Of a stretch of DNA of 64,000 bases, positions 1 to 8,605 are shown one piece after another; position 1 is the first letter of the stretch, and the number at the start of each line of letters is the position of its first letter. The stretch comes from Streptomyces sp. NBC_01707. GTDB lineage: Bacteria > Actinomycetota > Actinomycetes > Streptomycetales > Streptomycetaceae. The stretch lies in contig NZ_CP109190.1 in assembly GCF_041438805.1 (NCBI RefSeq), positions 6,262,001 to 6,326,000 on the forward strand, read 5' to 3'. The position numbers were made by a program, and so were the translations under genes. The notes beneath the pieces were generated by a model. The model searched no databases. It was not told where the DNA came from and worked only from the letters and a program-made list of their open reading frames with translations.

Positions 1-216
1 ACGATCATCGGTGATGCGAAGGCCAAGGCTGTCGAGGCCGCGGACCGGACGGCCGGGCGGGCGTTTGTCGCGGTGAATCGGACGGTGTCCGATGTGAAGG
101 CGCAGTTTGTGTCGGAGGATGGTGCGCCGCGTCTGGAGCGGGTGGTTCCGGTGGCGTTGCTGGCAGCGGGTGTGCTCGGGCTGGTCGTGGTGTCGGCGCG
201 GCGGAAGAAGCGCTGA
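1..216 (+). CDS. DUF3618-family protein, C-terminal part (5' end outside window)
   Basis: The frame is open from the first base and stops with TGA at 214-216, so about 71 C-terminal residues are visible. They form a polar Ala/Lys/Asp-rich stretch, then a single hydrophobic segment of roughly 17 residues (PVALLAAGVLGLVVVSA), and a positively charged tail ARRKKR. This layout fits the C-terminus of actinobacterial DUF3618 proteins, which are small single-pass membrane proteins of unknown function. The orientation and the GroES-like gene 54 bp downstream are consistent with this. The family name is inferred from the architecture of the tail only, because the N-terminal domain is not in the window. 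Confidence 0.55.
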   Translation, partial: TIIGDAKAKAVEAADRTAGRAFVAVNRTVSDVKAQFVSEDGAPRLERVVPVALLAAGVLGLVVVSARRKKR

Positions 217-270
217 GAAGGCTGACCCCGGGGGCGTGCGACGCGGCTGCGGACAGGTAGGTTTCGGGTC

Positions 271-609
271 GTGAGCGAGAACACCGACGACAAGCTGCCC
301 ATTCGCATGCTGCATGACCGTGTGCTGGTCCGGTCCGATACGCCCGAGGGCGAGCGGCGTTCGGGCGGCGGCATCCTGATTCCGGCGACGGCTGCGGTCG
401 GTCGTCGACTGGCCTGGGCCGTGGTGGTCGCGGTCGGCCAGAACGTGCGGACGGTGGAGCCGGGCGACCGGGTGCTGTACGACCCCGAGGACCGTGCGGA
501 GGTCGAGGTGCGCGGTGTGGCGTATGTGCTGATGCGGGAGCGGGATCTGCACGCGGTGGCTGCGGACCGGTTCGAGGGTTCGGTGGATTCGACCGGGTTG
601 TATCTGTAG
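271..609 (+). CDS. GroES-family co-chaperonin-like protein
   Basis: This 112-aa protein starts with GTG. It follows the Cpn10 plan: the opening beta-strand motif IRMLHDRVLV, a mobile-loop region rich in Arg/Gly (residues about 25-35, ERRSGGGILIP), the central VVAVGQNVRTVEPGDRVLYDPED stretch in two halves, and a closing strand at LMRERDL. It is slightly longer than canonical GroES (about 97-102 aa) and has no groEL beside it, so it is probably a divergent paralogue rather than the housekeeping GroES. A strong hairpin terminator lies 22 bp after the stop. Cytoplasmic; whether it works with a GroEL is not known from the sequence. Confidence 0.85.
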   Translation: MSENTDDKLPIRMLHDRVLVRSDTPEGERRSGGGILIPATAAVGRRLAWAVVVAVGQNVRTVEPGDRVLYDPEDRAEVEVRGVAYVLMRERDLHAVAADRFEGSVDSTGLYL

Positions 610-630
610 CTCTCCCGATGTGCTCGAGAT

Positions 631-660
631 AAGGCCTGGTGACAGCCGTCACCAGGCCTT
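631..660 (+). terminator. Rho-independent-type terminator after the GroES-like gene
   Basis: A perfect 13-bp stem (631-643 with 648-660, arm AAGGCCTGGTGAC) closes a 4-nt loop AGCC and is followed by TT. It lies 22 bp after the stop codon and before the riboswitch of the next gene, so it should insulate the two transcription units. Confidence 0.8.
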
Positions 661-688
661 TTGCCTGTTCTTTGCTATGTTGGTGGGA

Positions 689-731
689 CCCCGACGAGAC
701 GCGCCGTACCGGGCTTTCGCAAAGACGACGC
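689..731 (+). promoter_or_regulatory. Candidate guanidine-III (ykkC-III) riboswitch
   Basis: The segment contains CCCGACGAGACGCGCCGTAC, then CGGG, then after a short linker AAGACGACGC. This matches, in order and spacing, the guanidine-III aptamer I know from actinobacteria: a P1 helix CCCG/CGGG, the conserved ACGAG, the GCGCCGU strand, and a 3' strand that folds back on GCGCCGU as a pseudoknot. Here the 3' strand ACGACGC pairs with GCGCCGU with one A-C mismatch. It ends 36 nt before the start codon of a SugE/Gdx-type exporter, the classic target gene. The aptamer presumably exposes the ribosome binding site (SD-like GTCGGAGG at 753-760) when guanidinium is bound; this mechanism is inferred from the family. 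Confidence 0.75.
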
Positions 732-767
732 ACCCGTGATGTCCGTGTGTCTGTCGGAGGTGCCGTC

Positions 768-1088
768 GTGGCGTGGGTTCTGCTTGTTGTCGCCGGTCTG
801 CTGGAAGTGGGCTGGTCGATCGGGATGAAGTACACCGACGGGTTCACCCGGTTGTGGCCGAGTGTGTTCACCGGACTCGGGATCGTGGCCAGCATGGTGC
901 TGCTGTCGCAGGCGGCGAAGTCGCTGCCGATCGGTACGGCGTACGGCGTGTGGGTCGGTATCGGTGCGGCGGGGGCGGCGGTGCTGGGCATGGTGGTGCT
1001 GCACGAGCCGGTGACCGCCGCCCGGGTCTTCTTCGTGTGTCTGCTGCTGGTGGCCGTGGTGGGCTTGAAGGCGACCTCGGGGCACTGA
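768..1088 (+). CDS. SMR-family transporter, SugE/Gdx-type guanidinium exporter
   Basis: This 106-aa protein is the standard length for the small multidrug resistance family and has four predicted membrane helices. The SMR glutamate lies in helix 1 (LLEVGWSIGMKYTDGF, Glu at about residue 13). The KSLPIGTAYGVWVGIGAAGA stretch in helices 2-3 is of the SugE/Gdx type rather than the EmrE type. Gdx proteins are dual-topology homodimers that exchange guanidinium for protons, so a single gene is enough. I chose the GTG at 768 because the protein then begins directly at helix 1 and the riboswitch sits in the 5' leader; longer upstream frames would read through the riboswitch. Family function is well established; guanidinium as substrate is inferred from the riboswitch and the motif. 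Confidence 0.88.
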   Translation: MAWVLLVVAGLLEVGWSIGMKYTDGFTRLWPSVFTGLGIVASMVLLSQAAKSLPIGTAYGVWVGIGAAGAAVLGMVVLHEPVTAARVFFVCLLLVAVVGLKATSGH

Positions 1089-1106
1089 GTCGTCGATCGG
1101 CCGGTT

Positions 1107-3476
1107 TCACGGCCGGTTCGGGGCCGGGAGCGGGTTCGGGACCGGGGTGGAGGCCGGGTCCCGGCGGGCGCCGCCGACGCCGCGCGGGAAGAAGTCGTCG
1201 AAGTCGCCGTTGTCCCCTCCGTCGGTGAATTCGCTGTCCGGCGGGCCGGTGGGTGTGTCCGGCGGGATGGCGGGTTCGATGTCGGTGGGCGGGATGGGCG
1301 GGATGGGCGGGTTGGCCGGGCTGCTCGGCTGCGTGTCCGACGGTGGAGCGAACGGGGTGTCGGTGTCGGTCGGTTCGGTGGCTTCGTCGGTCGGCAGGTA
1401 CGGTTCCTCGGCGCCTCTCTCGAGGGTGAGGTCGAAGTTCTGGACGCTGGTGCCCTGCAGCGCGGCGCCGGTGTACTGGGCCCAGGTCTGGGCGGGCGCG
1501 CCGCCGCCGTTGACCCGGGACAGGCCGAGTGCTCCGTACAGCGGTTCCTGCACCCCGGTGTCGGGGTCCTGGCCCATGACGGCGATGACGGTCGCGAGGT
1601 CGGGGGTGTAGCCGGCGAACCAGGCCGCCTTGTCCTCCTCGGCGGTGCCGGTCTTGCCGGCGGCGGGGCGGCCGGCGCCCTGGGCTGCGGTTCCCGAGCC
1701 GTTTTCGACGACGCTCTGCAGGATCGCGGTGGTGGTGTCGGCGGCTTCGCGGCTGACGGCCTGCTCGGTGCTCCGGTCGGGGAGGGTGAGGTCCTCGCCG
1801 TCCTTGCTGACCTTGTCGACGAGGGTGTACGCGGTGCGTCTGCCGTGGTTGGCGAGGGTCGCGTACGCCCCTGTCATGTCGAGGACGCTGGCGGTGGCGG
1901 TACCGAGCGCGATGGACGGCGATGCGGTGAGGTCGGGGGTGTTCTTGGGGATGCCGAGGTCGATGGCGGTCTGTTTGACGATGTCGGGGCCGACGTCCTC
2001 GGCCATCTGCGCGTAGACGGCGTTGACGGACTTGTCGGTGGCCATACGGACGGTGATCGGTCCGTAGCTGACGTCGTCCTCGTTGGCGGGGGCGTAGCCG
2101 GTGGGTCCGTTAGGTCCCTGGACCATGCGCCTGTTGGTGCCGTCGTAGACGGTGTTGGGGGTGATGCGTCGGCCGTCCTGGGTCCTGGAGCCGTTGGCGA
2201 CGGCGGAGGTGAAGACGAACGGCTTGAAGGTGGAGCCGACCTGGTAGTCGCGGCGGGTCGCGTTGTTGACGTACTGCTTGGTGTAGTCGATGCCGCCGTA
2301 CATGGCGACGACCCGGCCGTTCGTGGGGTCGATGGAGGCGCCGCCGACGCGGACGTTGCGGTCGGCCGTGCGGTCGTCGCTCGTCTGCGACATGACGTTG
2401 TCGTCGACGGCTTCGACGAGGGCGTTCTGTTTCTTCTTCTCCAGCGTGGTGGTGATCCGGTAGCCGCCGGTGGCCAGCGTCTTCTCGTCGATGATCTGGT
2501 GGGTGGTGAGGTAGTCCTTGACGGCCTGGACGATGTAGCCGCGCTGTCCGGAGAGGCCGGTCGATCTCTTCACCTTGTCGGGCACGGGGAATTGCATGGT
2601 GGCGCGCTCGGATGCGCTGAGCCAGTTCTCCTTGACCATGCCGTCGAGTACGTAGTGCCAGCGGGCGACGGCCGCGGCCTTGTTCTCGGGGTGGACGACG
2701 ACGTCGTACGCGCTGGGGGCGTTGAGCAGGGAGGCGAGGTAGGCGCCTTCGGCGGTGGTGATGTCGCCGATGTCCTTGCCGTAGTACGCCTGGGCGGCAG
2801 CCTGGATGCCGTAGGCGTTACGGCCGAAGTAGCTGGTGTTGAGGTAGCCCTCGAAGATGTGGTCCTTGCTCACCTCGCGATTGAGCTTGATCGCGATGAA
2901 GAACTCTTTGATCTTGCGGATGACGGTCTGTTCCTGGCCGAGGTAGTAGTTCTTCACGAACTGCTGGGTGATGGTCGAACCGCCTTGTCTGCCCTTGCCG
3001 GTGAGGGTGTTCCAGCCGGCCCGGAACATGGCCTTGATGTCGACGGCGCGCTCGGAGTAGAAGTTGCGGTCCTCGGCGGCAAGGACGGCGTGCTGGACGG
3101 GGAGGGGGACCTGGGCGAGCTGGACGTTCTGCCGGTTGACGTCGCCGTCGCGGGCGATGACGGTGCCGTCCTTGTAGAGATAGACGTTGGACTGAGCGGT
3201 GGCGGTGGGGTTGGCGGGCGGGATGCCGACGAGCTGGTATCCGGCGATGAAGCCGCCGATGAGGATCAGGGCGATCACCAGGAGCGTGGCGAGTGCGGCC
3301 CGCCAGGTGGGGACGGCCCGGCGCCAGCCGGTGCGCCGGGGCCGGCCGGTGCCCCCCTTCTTCCCTTCGGGCGCGGCAGCCTGGCCTGCGGGTGCGCCGG
3401 CGCCGGCAGAGAGGTCCCTCGGGGTCCAGTTCCCGTTGCCGGGATCCCCGCTCTGCTGCTGTGGCTCGTCGCTCAT
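1107..3476 (-). CDS. Class A penicillin-binding protein (transglycosylase/transpeptidase)
   Basis: This 789-aa bifunctional peptidoglycan synthase has a cytoplasmic N-terminus with basic residues and one membrane anchor (about residues 65-90). The GT51 glycosyltransferase domain follows, with AEDRNFYSE carrying the catalytic Glu, GGSTITQQFVKNYYL and KEFFIAIKLNREVSKD. The penicillin-binding transpeptidase domain has the SxxK box STFKPF, the SxN box SVN and KTGT. The C-terminus is a Pro/Thr/Asp-rich low-complexity tail of about 90 residues, common in Streptomyces PBPs and probably exposed in the wall. The start at 3476 (MSDEPQQQ) is preferred over in-frame codons upstream, which add a charged leader without family similarity. 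It polymerises and cross-links peptidoglycan outside the membrane. Confidence 0.93.
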   Translation of the reverse strand: MSDEPQQQSGDPGNGNWTPRDLSAGAGAPAGQAAAPEGKKGGTGRPRRTGWRRAVPTWRAALATLLVIALILIGGFIAGYQLVGIPPANPTATAQSNVYLYKDGTVIARDGDVNRQNVQLAQVPLPVQHAVLAAEDRNFYSERAVDIKAMFRAGWNTLTGKGRQGGSTITQQFVKNYYLGQEQTVIRKIKEFFIAIKLNREVSKDHIFEGYLNTSYFGRNAYGIQAAAQAYYGKDIGDITTAEGAYLASLLNAPSAYDVVVHPENKAAAVARWHYVLDGMVKENWLSASERATMQFPVPDKVKRSTGLSGQRGYIVQAVKDYLTTHQIIDEKTLATGGYRITTTLEKKKQNALVEAVDDNVMSQTSDDRTADRNVRVGGASIDPTNGRVVAMYGGIDYTKQYVNNATRRDYQVGSTFKPFVFTSAVANGSRTQDGRRITPNTVYDGTNRRMVQGPNGPTGYAPANEDDVSYGPITVRMATDKSVNAVYAQMAEDVGPDIVKQTAIDLGIPKNTPDLTASPSIALGTATASVLDMTGAYATLANHGRRTAYTLVDKVSKDGEDLTLPDRSTEQAVSREAADTTTAILQSVVENGSGTAAQGAGRPAAGKTGTAEEDKAAWFAGYTPDLATVIAVMGQDPDTGVQEPLYGALGLSRVNGGGAPAQTWAQYTGAALQGTSVQNFDLTLERGAEEPYLPTDEATEPTDTDTPFAPPSDTQPSSPANPPIPPIPPTDIEPAIPPDTPTGPPDSEFTDGGDNGDFDDFFPRGVGGARRDPASTPVPNPLPAPNRP

Positions 3477-3666
3477 GTCGGTGAAGACTCCTCGGCCGCG
3501 GTCAGTTCCCCCATACTGCACTTTTCTATGCAATAAGCACCGGATCGACCTCCGGAGGGGGGCCGAAAAGCGGTCGCGGCGGCTGCCGCCGCTGGACTAG
3601 GGTCGTGCGCTTTGGTGCCCGGCGCCGTTGGGCGTCCGAGTGCGAACGAGTGCGGGGGCGATTGAG

Positions 3667-4467
3667 GTGCGGCTGTACGCGGTGGTCGCTGCGGGCGGGT
3701 TTCGGCGCTATGCCACCTACCGGATCGCGACGGCGGCGGGGGTGTTCACCAACACCGTCTTCGGTTTCATCCTGGCGTACACCTATATGGCCCTGTGGGA
3801 CGCGCGGCCGCAGCTCGGTGGTTACGACATGTCCCAGGCGCTCACGTACGTGTGGCTGGGCCAGGCGCTGCTGGCGACGTGCGCCATGATGGGCGGCGGT
3901 TTCGAGGACGAGCTGATGGAGCGGATCCGTACCGGCGATGTGGCGATCGATCTCTACCGGCCTGTCGATCTTCAAATGTGGTGGCTGGCCGGGGACTTGG
4001 GGCGCGCTGCGTATCAACTGCTGGCACGCGGCATCGTGCCGATGGTGCTGGGCGCGCTCGCCTTTCCGCTGGCGCTGCCCACGTCGCCGGGGATCTGGCT
4101 GGCGTATCTGGTCTCGGTCACGCTCGGTGTGGTGGTCAGTTTCGCGGTGCGCTATCTGGTGGCGCTCTCCGCGTTCTGGCTGATGGACGGGGCGGGCGCG
4201 ACGCAGATCGCGTTTCTGGCGGGGTTGTTCTTCTCCGGGATGCTGCTTCCGCTGACGCTGTTCCCGGGGCTGCTGGGCGAGGTGGCACGCGCACTGCCGT
4301 GGTCGGCGCTGTTGCAGGTGCCGGCCGATGTGTTCCTCGGCAAGCACACGGGGTGGGGGCTGGTGGGGGCGTTCGCGTTCCAGGGCGGCTGGGCGCTTGC
4401 GCTGCTGCTGGCGGGGCGGCTGGTGCAGTCGGTGGCGACGCGCAGGGTGGTGGTCCAGGGTGGCTGA
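3667..4467 (+). CDS. ABC-2 type transporter permease (ABC2_membrane_6 type), first subunit
   Basis: This protein of about 266 aa has six hydrophobic segments and the conserved middle region GGGFEDELMERIRTGDVAIDLYRPVD, given here only as the landmark around residues 75-100. That landmark is characteristic of the COG4587/COG3694 permeases (ABC2_membrane_6). These work with a COG4586 ATPase as an exporter of unknown substrate. The GTG at 3667 gives the usual short N-terminus; an ATG at 3628 would add 13 residues. Its last 8 bases overlap the start of the second permease, so the two are translationally coupled. Integral membrane protein. Confidence 0.85.
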   Translation: MRLYAVVAAGGFRRYATYRIATAAGVFTNTVFGFILAYTYMALWDARPQLGGYDMSQALTYVWLGQALLATCAMMGGGFEDELMERIRTGDVAIDLYRPVDLQMWWLAGDLGRAAYQLLARGIVPMVLGALAFPLALPTSPGIWLAYLVSVTLGVVVSFAVRYLVALSAFWLMDGAGATQIAFLAGLFFSGMLLPLTLFPGLLGEVARALPWSALLQVPADVFLGKHTGWGLVGAFAFQGGWALALLLAGRLVQSVATRRVVVQGG

Positions 4468-5350
4468 GGTTGCAGAGACGGCACAGGCGGCGGAGGCCGG
4501 AGGGGGCGTCGAGGCGCCCGGGCCGGCGTTCGCCGAACGGTCGAGGCTGGTCGAGGGGGTCCGTGCGTACGGGCTGATCGCCGCGATGTGGCTGCGCTCG
4601 ACGATGGCGTACCGGGCCTCGTTCGTCATGACCACGCTCGGGAACTTCGCGGCGACCGGCTTCGACTTCGTCGCGATCATGCTGATGTTCGCCCATGTCG
4701 ACGAATTGGGCGGCTACACGCTGCCGGAGATCGCCCTGCTGTACGGGGCTTCGGGAACCGCTTTCGGCCTGGCCGATCTGGTGCTGGGGTCGATGGACCG
4801 GCTGGGCCGCCGGGTACGGGACGGCACGCTGGACACGCTCCTGGTGCGCCCGGTGCCGGTTCTCGCCCAGGTGGCGGCGGACCGGTTCGCGCTGCGCAGG
4901 CTGGGCCGGATCACGCAGGGGCTGCTGGTGCTCGGGTACGCCCTGGTGACGCTGGACATCGGCTGGACACCGCTGCGGGTGGCGATGGTGCCGCTGATGC
5001 TGCTGACCGGGGCGGCGATCTTCGGGGCCGTGTTCGTGTGCGGGGCGGCGTTCCAGTTCTTCGCGCAGGACGCCGCCGAGGTGCAGAGCTCCTTCACGTA
5101 CGGCGGGAACACGCTGCTCCAGTACCCGCCGACGATCTTCGCGAAGGATCTGGTGCGCGGGGTGACGTTCGTCGTGCCGCTGGCCTTCGTGAACTGGCTG
5201 CCCGCACTGTATGTGCTGGGCCGCGACTACCCGCTGGGGCTGCCGGAGTGGGTGGCGTTCCTGCCGCCGGTGGTGGCGGGGGTGTGCTGGGTGCTTGCGG
5301 GGACGGCATGGCGGGTGGGCCTGCGCTCGTACCGGAGCACGGGAAGTTGA
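4460..5350 (+). CDS. ABC-2 type transporter permease, second subunit
   Basis: This 296-aa protein starts at a GTG inside the end of the upstream permease (8-nt overlap). A 35-residue Ala/Glu-rich cytoplasmic leader precedes six predicted helices. The segment DRLGRRVRDGTLDTLLVRPV is the counterpart of the charged landmark in the first permease, and FFAQDAAEVQSSFTYGGNTL is typical of this second-subunit type. The two permeases probably form a heterodimer with the ATPase encoded 26 bp downstream. The substrate cannot be told from the sequence. Confidence 0.85.
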   Translation: MAEVAETAQAAEAGGGVEAPGPAFAERSRLVEGVRAYGLIAAMWLRSTMAYRASFVMTTLGNFAATGFDFVAIMLMFAHVDELGGYTLPEIALLYGASGTAFGLADLVLGSMDRLGRRVRDGTLDTLLVRPVPVLAQVAADRFALRRLGRITQGLLVLGYALVTLDIGWTPLRVAMVPLMLLTGAAIFGAVFVCGAAFQFFAQDAAEVQSSFTYGGNTLLQYPPTIFAKDLVRGVTFVVPLAFVNWLPALYVLGRDYPLGLPEWVAFLPPVVAGVCWVLAGTAWRVGLRSYRSTGS

Positions 5351-5376
5351 CCGGCGGGAGAACGAGGGCATCGGAC

Positions 5377-6363
5377 ATGGGCATGGACACGGATACCGAC
5401 TTCATCGAGCTCGACAACGTCGAGAAGGTCTTCGACGTGCGCCGCAGGACGGGCTTCCTGCGCAGTGAGCGTCGCGAGGTCCGCGCGGTCGACGGGATCA
5501 GCTTCCGCGTGCCGCGCGGCGAGATGGTCGGCTACATCGGCCCGAACGGTGCGGGCAAGTCGACCACCATCAAGATGCTGACCGGCATCCTCACCCCGAG
5601 CGGAGGCCGGCTGCGGGTCGCGGGCATCGACCCGTCCAGGGAGCGTACGCGGCTGGCACACCGGATCGGTGTGGTCTTCGGCCAGCGCACCACGCTCTGG
5701 TGGGACCTGCCGCTGCGGGACTCGTACCGGCTGGTGCACCGGATGTACCGGATCCCGGACGCCCGCTACCGGGAGAACCTGGACCGCTGCATCGAACTCC
5801 TCGACCTGGGACAGCTGTTGGACGTACCGGTGCGGCAGCTGTCGCTCGGGCAGCGGATGCGCGGCGATATCGCGGCGGCGCTGCTGCACGACCCGGAGGT
5901 GCTGTACCTGGACGAGCCGACGATCGGCCTCGACGTGGTCTCCAAGGCGAAGGTCCGCGGCTTCCTCCGCGACCTGAACGCCGAGCGGGGTACGACGGTG
6001 CTGCTCACCACCCATGATCTGACGGACATCGAGCAGCTCTGCCGGCGGGTGATGGTGATCGACCACGGTCGTCTGATGTACGACGGGGCGCTCGCCGGAC
6101 TGCACGAGATCGGCGCGAGCGAACGTACCCTGGTCGTCGACCTGGAGTGCGAACTCCCGGCGATCCGGCTGGAGTCGGAGCCATCGGTGCGTACGGTGAA
6201 GGTGGAGGGGCCGCGGCAGTGGCTGGCGTTCCCCGCGTCCGGATCGGCGGCCCCGCTGGTGGCGCGGATCGCCGCGGAGTATCCGCTGGTGGACCTGTCG
6301 GTGCGGGAGCCGGACATCGAGGCCGTGATCGCGAGGATGTACGCGTCGGCCGACAGCGCGTAG
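5377..6363 (+). CDS. ABC transporter ATP-binding protein (COG4586 type)
   Basis: This 328-aa nucleotide-binding subunit has Walker A GPNGAGKS at residues 55-62, a signature motif LSLGQRMR, Walker B VLYLDEPTIGLD followed by the D-loop, and an H-loop His in LLTTHDLTD. The C-terminal region of about 90 residues beyond the ABC core is typical of this drug-export-like subclass. It lies last in a three-gene operon with two permeases, 26 bp after the second. The start ATG at 5377 precedes MDTDTDF; a second ATG two codons later is equally possible. It powers export by the preceding permeases at the inner face of the membrane. Confidence 0.9.
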   Translation: MGMDTDTDFIELDNVEKVFDVRRRTGFLRSERREVRAVDGISFRVPRGEMVGYIGPNGAGKSTTIKMLTGILTPSGGRLRVAGIDPSRERTRLAHRIGVVFGQRTTLWWDLPLRDSYRLVHRMYRIPDARYRENLDRCIELLDLGQLLDVPVRQLSLGQRMRGDIAAALLHDPEVLYLDEPTIGLDVVSKAKVRGFLRDLNAERGTTVLLTTHDLTDIEQLCRRVMVIDHGRLMYDGALAGLHEIGASERTLVVDLECELPAIRLESEPSVRTVKVEGPRQWLAFPASGSAAPLVARIAAEYPLVDLSVREPDIEAVIARMYASADSA

Positions 6364-6444
6364 ACAGTCATGACATGACGTCAATTACCGCTGACGGCAG
6401 TCGGATCGGTGACGTGGGCGGAAGCGTTCAATAGGCTGCGCGGT

Positions 6445-7125
6445 ATGACGAGCGAACATCCGGACATGCGTGCTTCCGATGCCGAGCGTGAGCGTGTCGC
6501 CGAGGTCCTGCGCGAGGCGGTGGCAGAGGGTCGGCTGCAGATGGAGGAGTTCGAGCAGCGGCTCGACGCCACCTACAAGGCGCGTACACATGGCGAGTTG
6601 GAGCCACTGGTCCGTGATCTTCCGGCGCCCGGCGGGGTGGTGGCACCGGTGGGTGCGGGAAGCTCGCCCGCGCGTACGGGTTCGTCCGGTGTCGACTGGG
6701 CGGCACGTGTCGGCGGCCCCGCCACCTCGACAGGGGCGTTCGCTTTCTGGGGCGGCTTCAGGCGCAAGGGCACATGGACGGTGGCCCGGAAGTTCACCGC
6801 GTTCGCGATGTGGGGCGGCGGCGAGATCGATCTGCGCGAGGCCCGCTTCGAGGACCGTGAGGTCGTCGTCCGCTGCTTCACGATCATGGGCGGGATGCAG
6901 GTGACGGTCCCGCCGGAGCTGGATGTCGAGGTCAGGGGCATCGGCATCATGGGCGGCTTCGGCGACCGGGCGTCGGGCGAGGGCATCCCCTCTCCGGGCT
7001 CACCGCGGGTGCGGATCACCGGCTTCGCGCTGATGGGCGGGGTCGATGTGGAGCGCAAGCGGACGAAGGCGGAGAAGGAGCGGGAGCGTGCCCGGCAGCT
7101 GAAGAAGGGAACGGGGGAGGAGTAG
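6445..7125 (+). CDS. DUF1707 domain protein with a LiaF-like C-terminal region
   Basis: This 226-aa protein begins with a DUF1707 (SHOCT-like) helical domain of about 55 residues (MRASDAERERVAEVLREAV, then LDATYKARTHGEL). A Pro/Gly-rich linker and a beta-rich C-terminal region follow. In the C-terminal region the pattern MGG or WGG recurs about five times (FWGGFRRK, MWGGGEIDL, IMGGMQVTVPP, IMGGFGDRA, LMGGVDVERK). Such repeats occur in LiaF/DUF2154-like cell-wall-stress proteins. The end is Lys/Glu-rich. There is no signal peptide or membrane helix, so it is probably cytoplasmic or membrane-associated through partners. Function is unknown; a link to envelope stress sensing is inference from the C-terminal fold. 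Confidence 0.8.
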   Translation: MTSEHPDMRASDAERERVAEVLREAVAEGRLQMEEFEQRLDATYKARTHGELEPLVRDLPAPGGVVAPVGAGSSPARTGSSGVDWAARVGGPATSTGAFAFWGGFRRKGTWTVARKFTAFAMWGGGEIDLREARFEDREVVVRCFTIMGGMQVTVPPELDVEVRGIGIMGGFGDRASGEGIPSPGSPRVRITGFALMGGVDVERKRTKAEKERERARQLKKGTGEE

Positions 7126-7151
7126 GGCCCGCACGGCGACGGGGGACACGG

Positions 7152-7174
7152 CGGTGAGCTGTGCGAGCTCACCG
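7152..7174. terminator. Hairpin between convergent DUF1707 and SGNH hydrolase genes
   Basis: A 9-bp perfect stem, 7152-7160 (CGGTGAGCT) with 7166-7174, closes a 5-nt loop. A competing hairpin CTCACCG/CGGTGAG can form slightly downstream. Its place between two convergent stop codons supports bidirectional termination. Confidence 0.55.
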
Positions 7175-7198
7175 GACCCCGTCGCTGCGGTGAGCCGG

Positions 7199-8452
7199 TC
7201 AGAGCTGGTCGGACGCCGGCCTGTTCCGGTGCAGGGTCCGCAGATCCACCTGCTGGCCCAGCCGCAGATATCCGTTGTCGTTGAGGTGCAGATGGTCGCC
7301 GCAGTCGAACTCCGGGAGGAGCCTGCTCGGCCGGTACGGGTCGCGTACCACCCGGTCGAAGTCGACGACCTCGTCGAAGATGCCGCCCGCCCGGATCAGC
7401 GCGTTGACCTGCCTCCGTACGGCGTCCTCGGCAGGCGTCCAGGCGAGGGAACCCTCGAACGGCATCAGAGTGGCCCCGACGACGTGCAGACCGCGGGCGT
7501 GGGCACGCTCCGTCATGGCCCTGAGCGCGTCCGCGATCCGCTGCGGGTCCCGCTCCTTCGGGAACTGCTGCACGTCGTTGATGCCGAGCGCGATGATGAC
7601 GGTCTTCACATCGGCGACGCCCAGCACGTCCCGGTCGAAGCGGGCGATCGCCCGCTGCCCGTACATCTGCCCGTAGCCCTGCCCGTCGCGCAGGATGCGG
7701 TTGCCGGCGATGCCTTGGTTGACCACCGCGTACCGGCCGCGAAGCCGGTCGGAGAGGACGTCGGGCCAGCGGCTGTTGGCATCGAGGGTCGAGCCGGTGC
7801 CCGCGGTCAGCGAGTCGCCGATGGCGACGATCGCCCCGGCGGCAGCCTTGTTGCGGACGTCCACGGCGGTGAGGTAGCGCCACAGGTTGCTGCGCCACGT
7901 GCCGCGTCCGTCCGCCACGTACGAGGTCTGGTGGCTGTTCGGGTGGACGGTGACGGGGCCGTCGGCGGTGGGTGTACGCAGGGTGACGACCAGATCGGCG
8001 TCGGGGGCGACAGGGACGACGACCGGGTCGCTGACGATCTGCCCGCCTGCCGGGATCGTGACGGACGGGGTGCCGCGGAAGGAGACGGGCCTGGTGTTCA
8101 CGGTGGCCCGATCGACGAGCAGCGGGTGCGTGCCGAAGAGGTTGGACAGGGTGATGCGCGCCGCGTCGCCGCCGATGCTGGTGTGGACGACGTTTCGGAT
8201 GATGCGCTGGGTCAGGTCGTCATCGGTGGACGTGTCCGCCACACCGGCCGTCGGAGCCCCGGCCCAGGTGCCGATCCAGACACCGGTGGAGTGGGCCGGC
8301 GCGGCGGGCGTACGGGCCACCGACTCCGTGCCGACCTGCTTCGCTCCGCCGCCGGAGAACAGTAGGGATCCGGCGAGCGCCACGATCGCGGCGAGCGCGG
8401 CGGTGCCCGCCACAAGGGCTGTGAGCAGGGCGGGTCCGTGGCGCCTGGGCAT
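7199..8452 (-). CDS. Secreted or membrane-anchored SGNH/GDSL hydrolase
   Basis: This 417-aa protein has an N-terminal hydrophobic signal or anchor segment (residues about 8-32). A beta-rich region of roughly 170 residues comes before the catalytic domain. SGNH blocks are clear: block I IVAIGDSLTAG (nucleophile Ser), block III IIALGINDV (Asn), and block V GDHLHLNDNG with the catalytic Asp and His. This layout matches Streptomyces SGNH/GDSL lipase-esterases that act on extracellular esters. The substrate is unknown. It is convergent with the DUF1707 gene and stands alone. Confidence 0.88.
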   Translation of the reverse strand: MPRRHGPALLTALVAGTAALAAIVALAGSLLFSGGGAKQVGTESVARTPAAPAHSTGVWIGTWAGAPTAGVADTSTDDDLTQRIIRNVVHTSIGGDAARITLSNLFGTHPLLVDRATVNTRPVSFRGTPSVTIPAGGQIVSDPVVVPVAPDADLVVTLRTPTADGPVTVHPNSHQTSYVADGRGTWRSNLWRYLTAVDVRNKAAAGAIVAIGDSLTAGTGSTLDANSRWPDVLSDRLRGRYAVVNQGIAGNRILRDGQGYGQMYGQRAIARFDRDVLGVADVKTVIIALGINDVQQFPKERDPQRIADALRAMTERAHARGLHVVGATLMPFEGSLAWTPAEDAVRRQVNALIRAGGIFDEVVDFDRVVRDPYRPSRLLPEFDCGDHLHLNDNGYLRLGQQVDLRTLHRNRPASDQL

Positions 8453-8605
8453 GGGTGGAGTGTCTCCTCGTGAGGGTGCGGGCTGATCTCATGATGAAGC
8501 AGGGCGCGGGGGAACTCGACATGCGGCCCGGGAGTAGGTCAGGTAGGGACAATGCGTACGGGGCACCGGGGTCGATGCGTAGGTGTACGCGGACGGGTGG
8601 AGCGG

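Noticed and set aside
1845..3536. A long open frame on the plus strand opposite the penicillin-binding protein gene.
   Set aside because: Its translation is Gly/Val/Asp-rich with no recognised domain, while the minus strand shows complete GT51 and transpeptidase motifs. It is a shadow caused by high GC at third positions.
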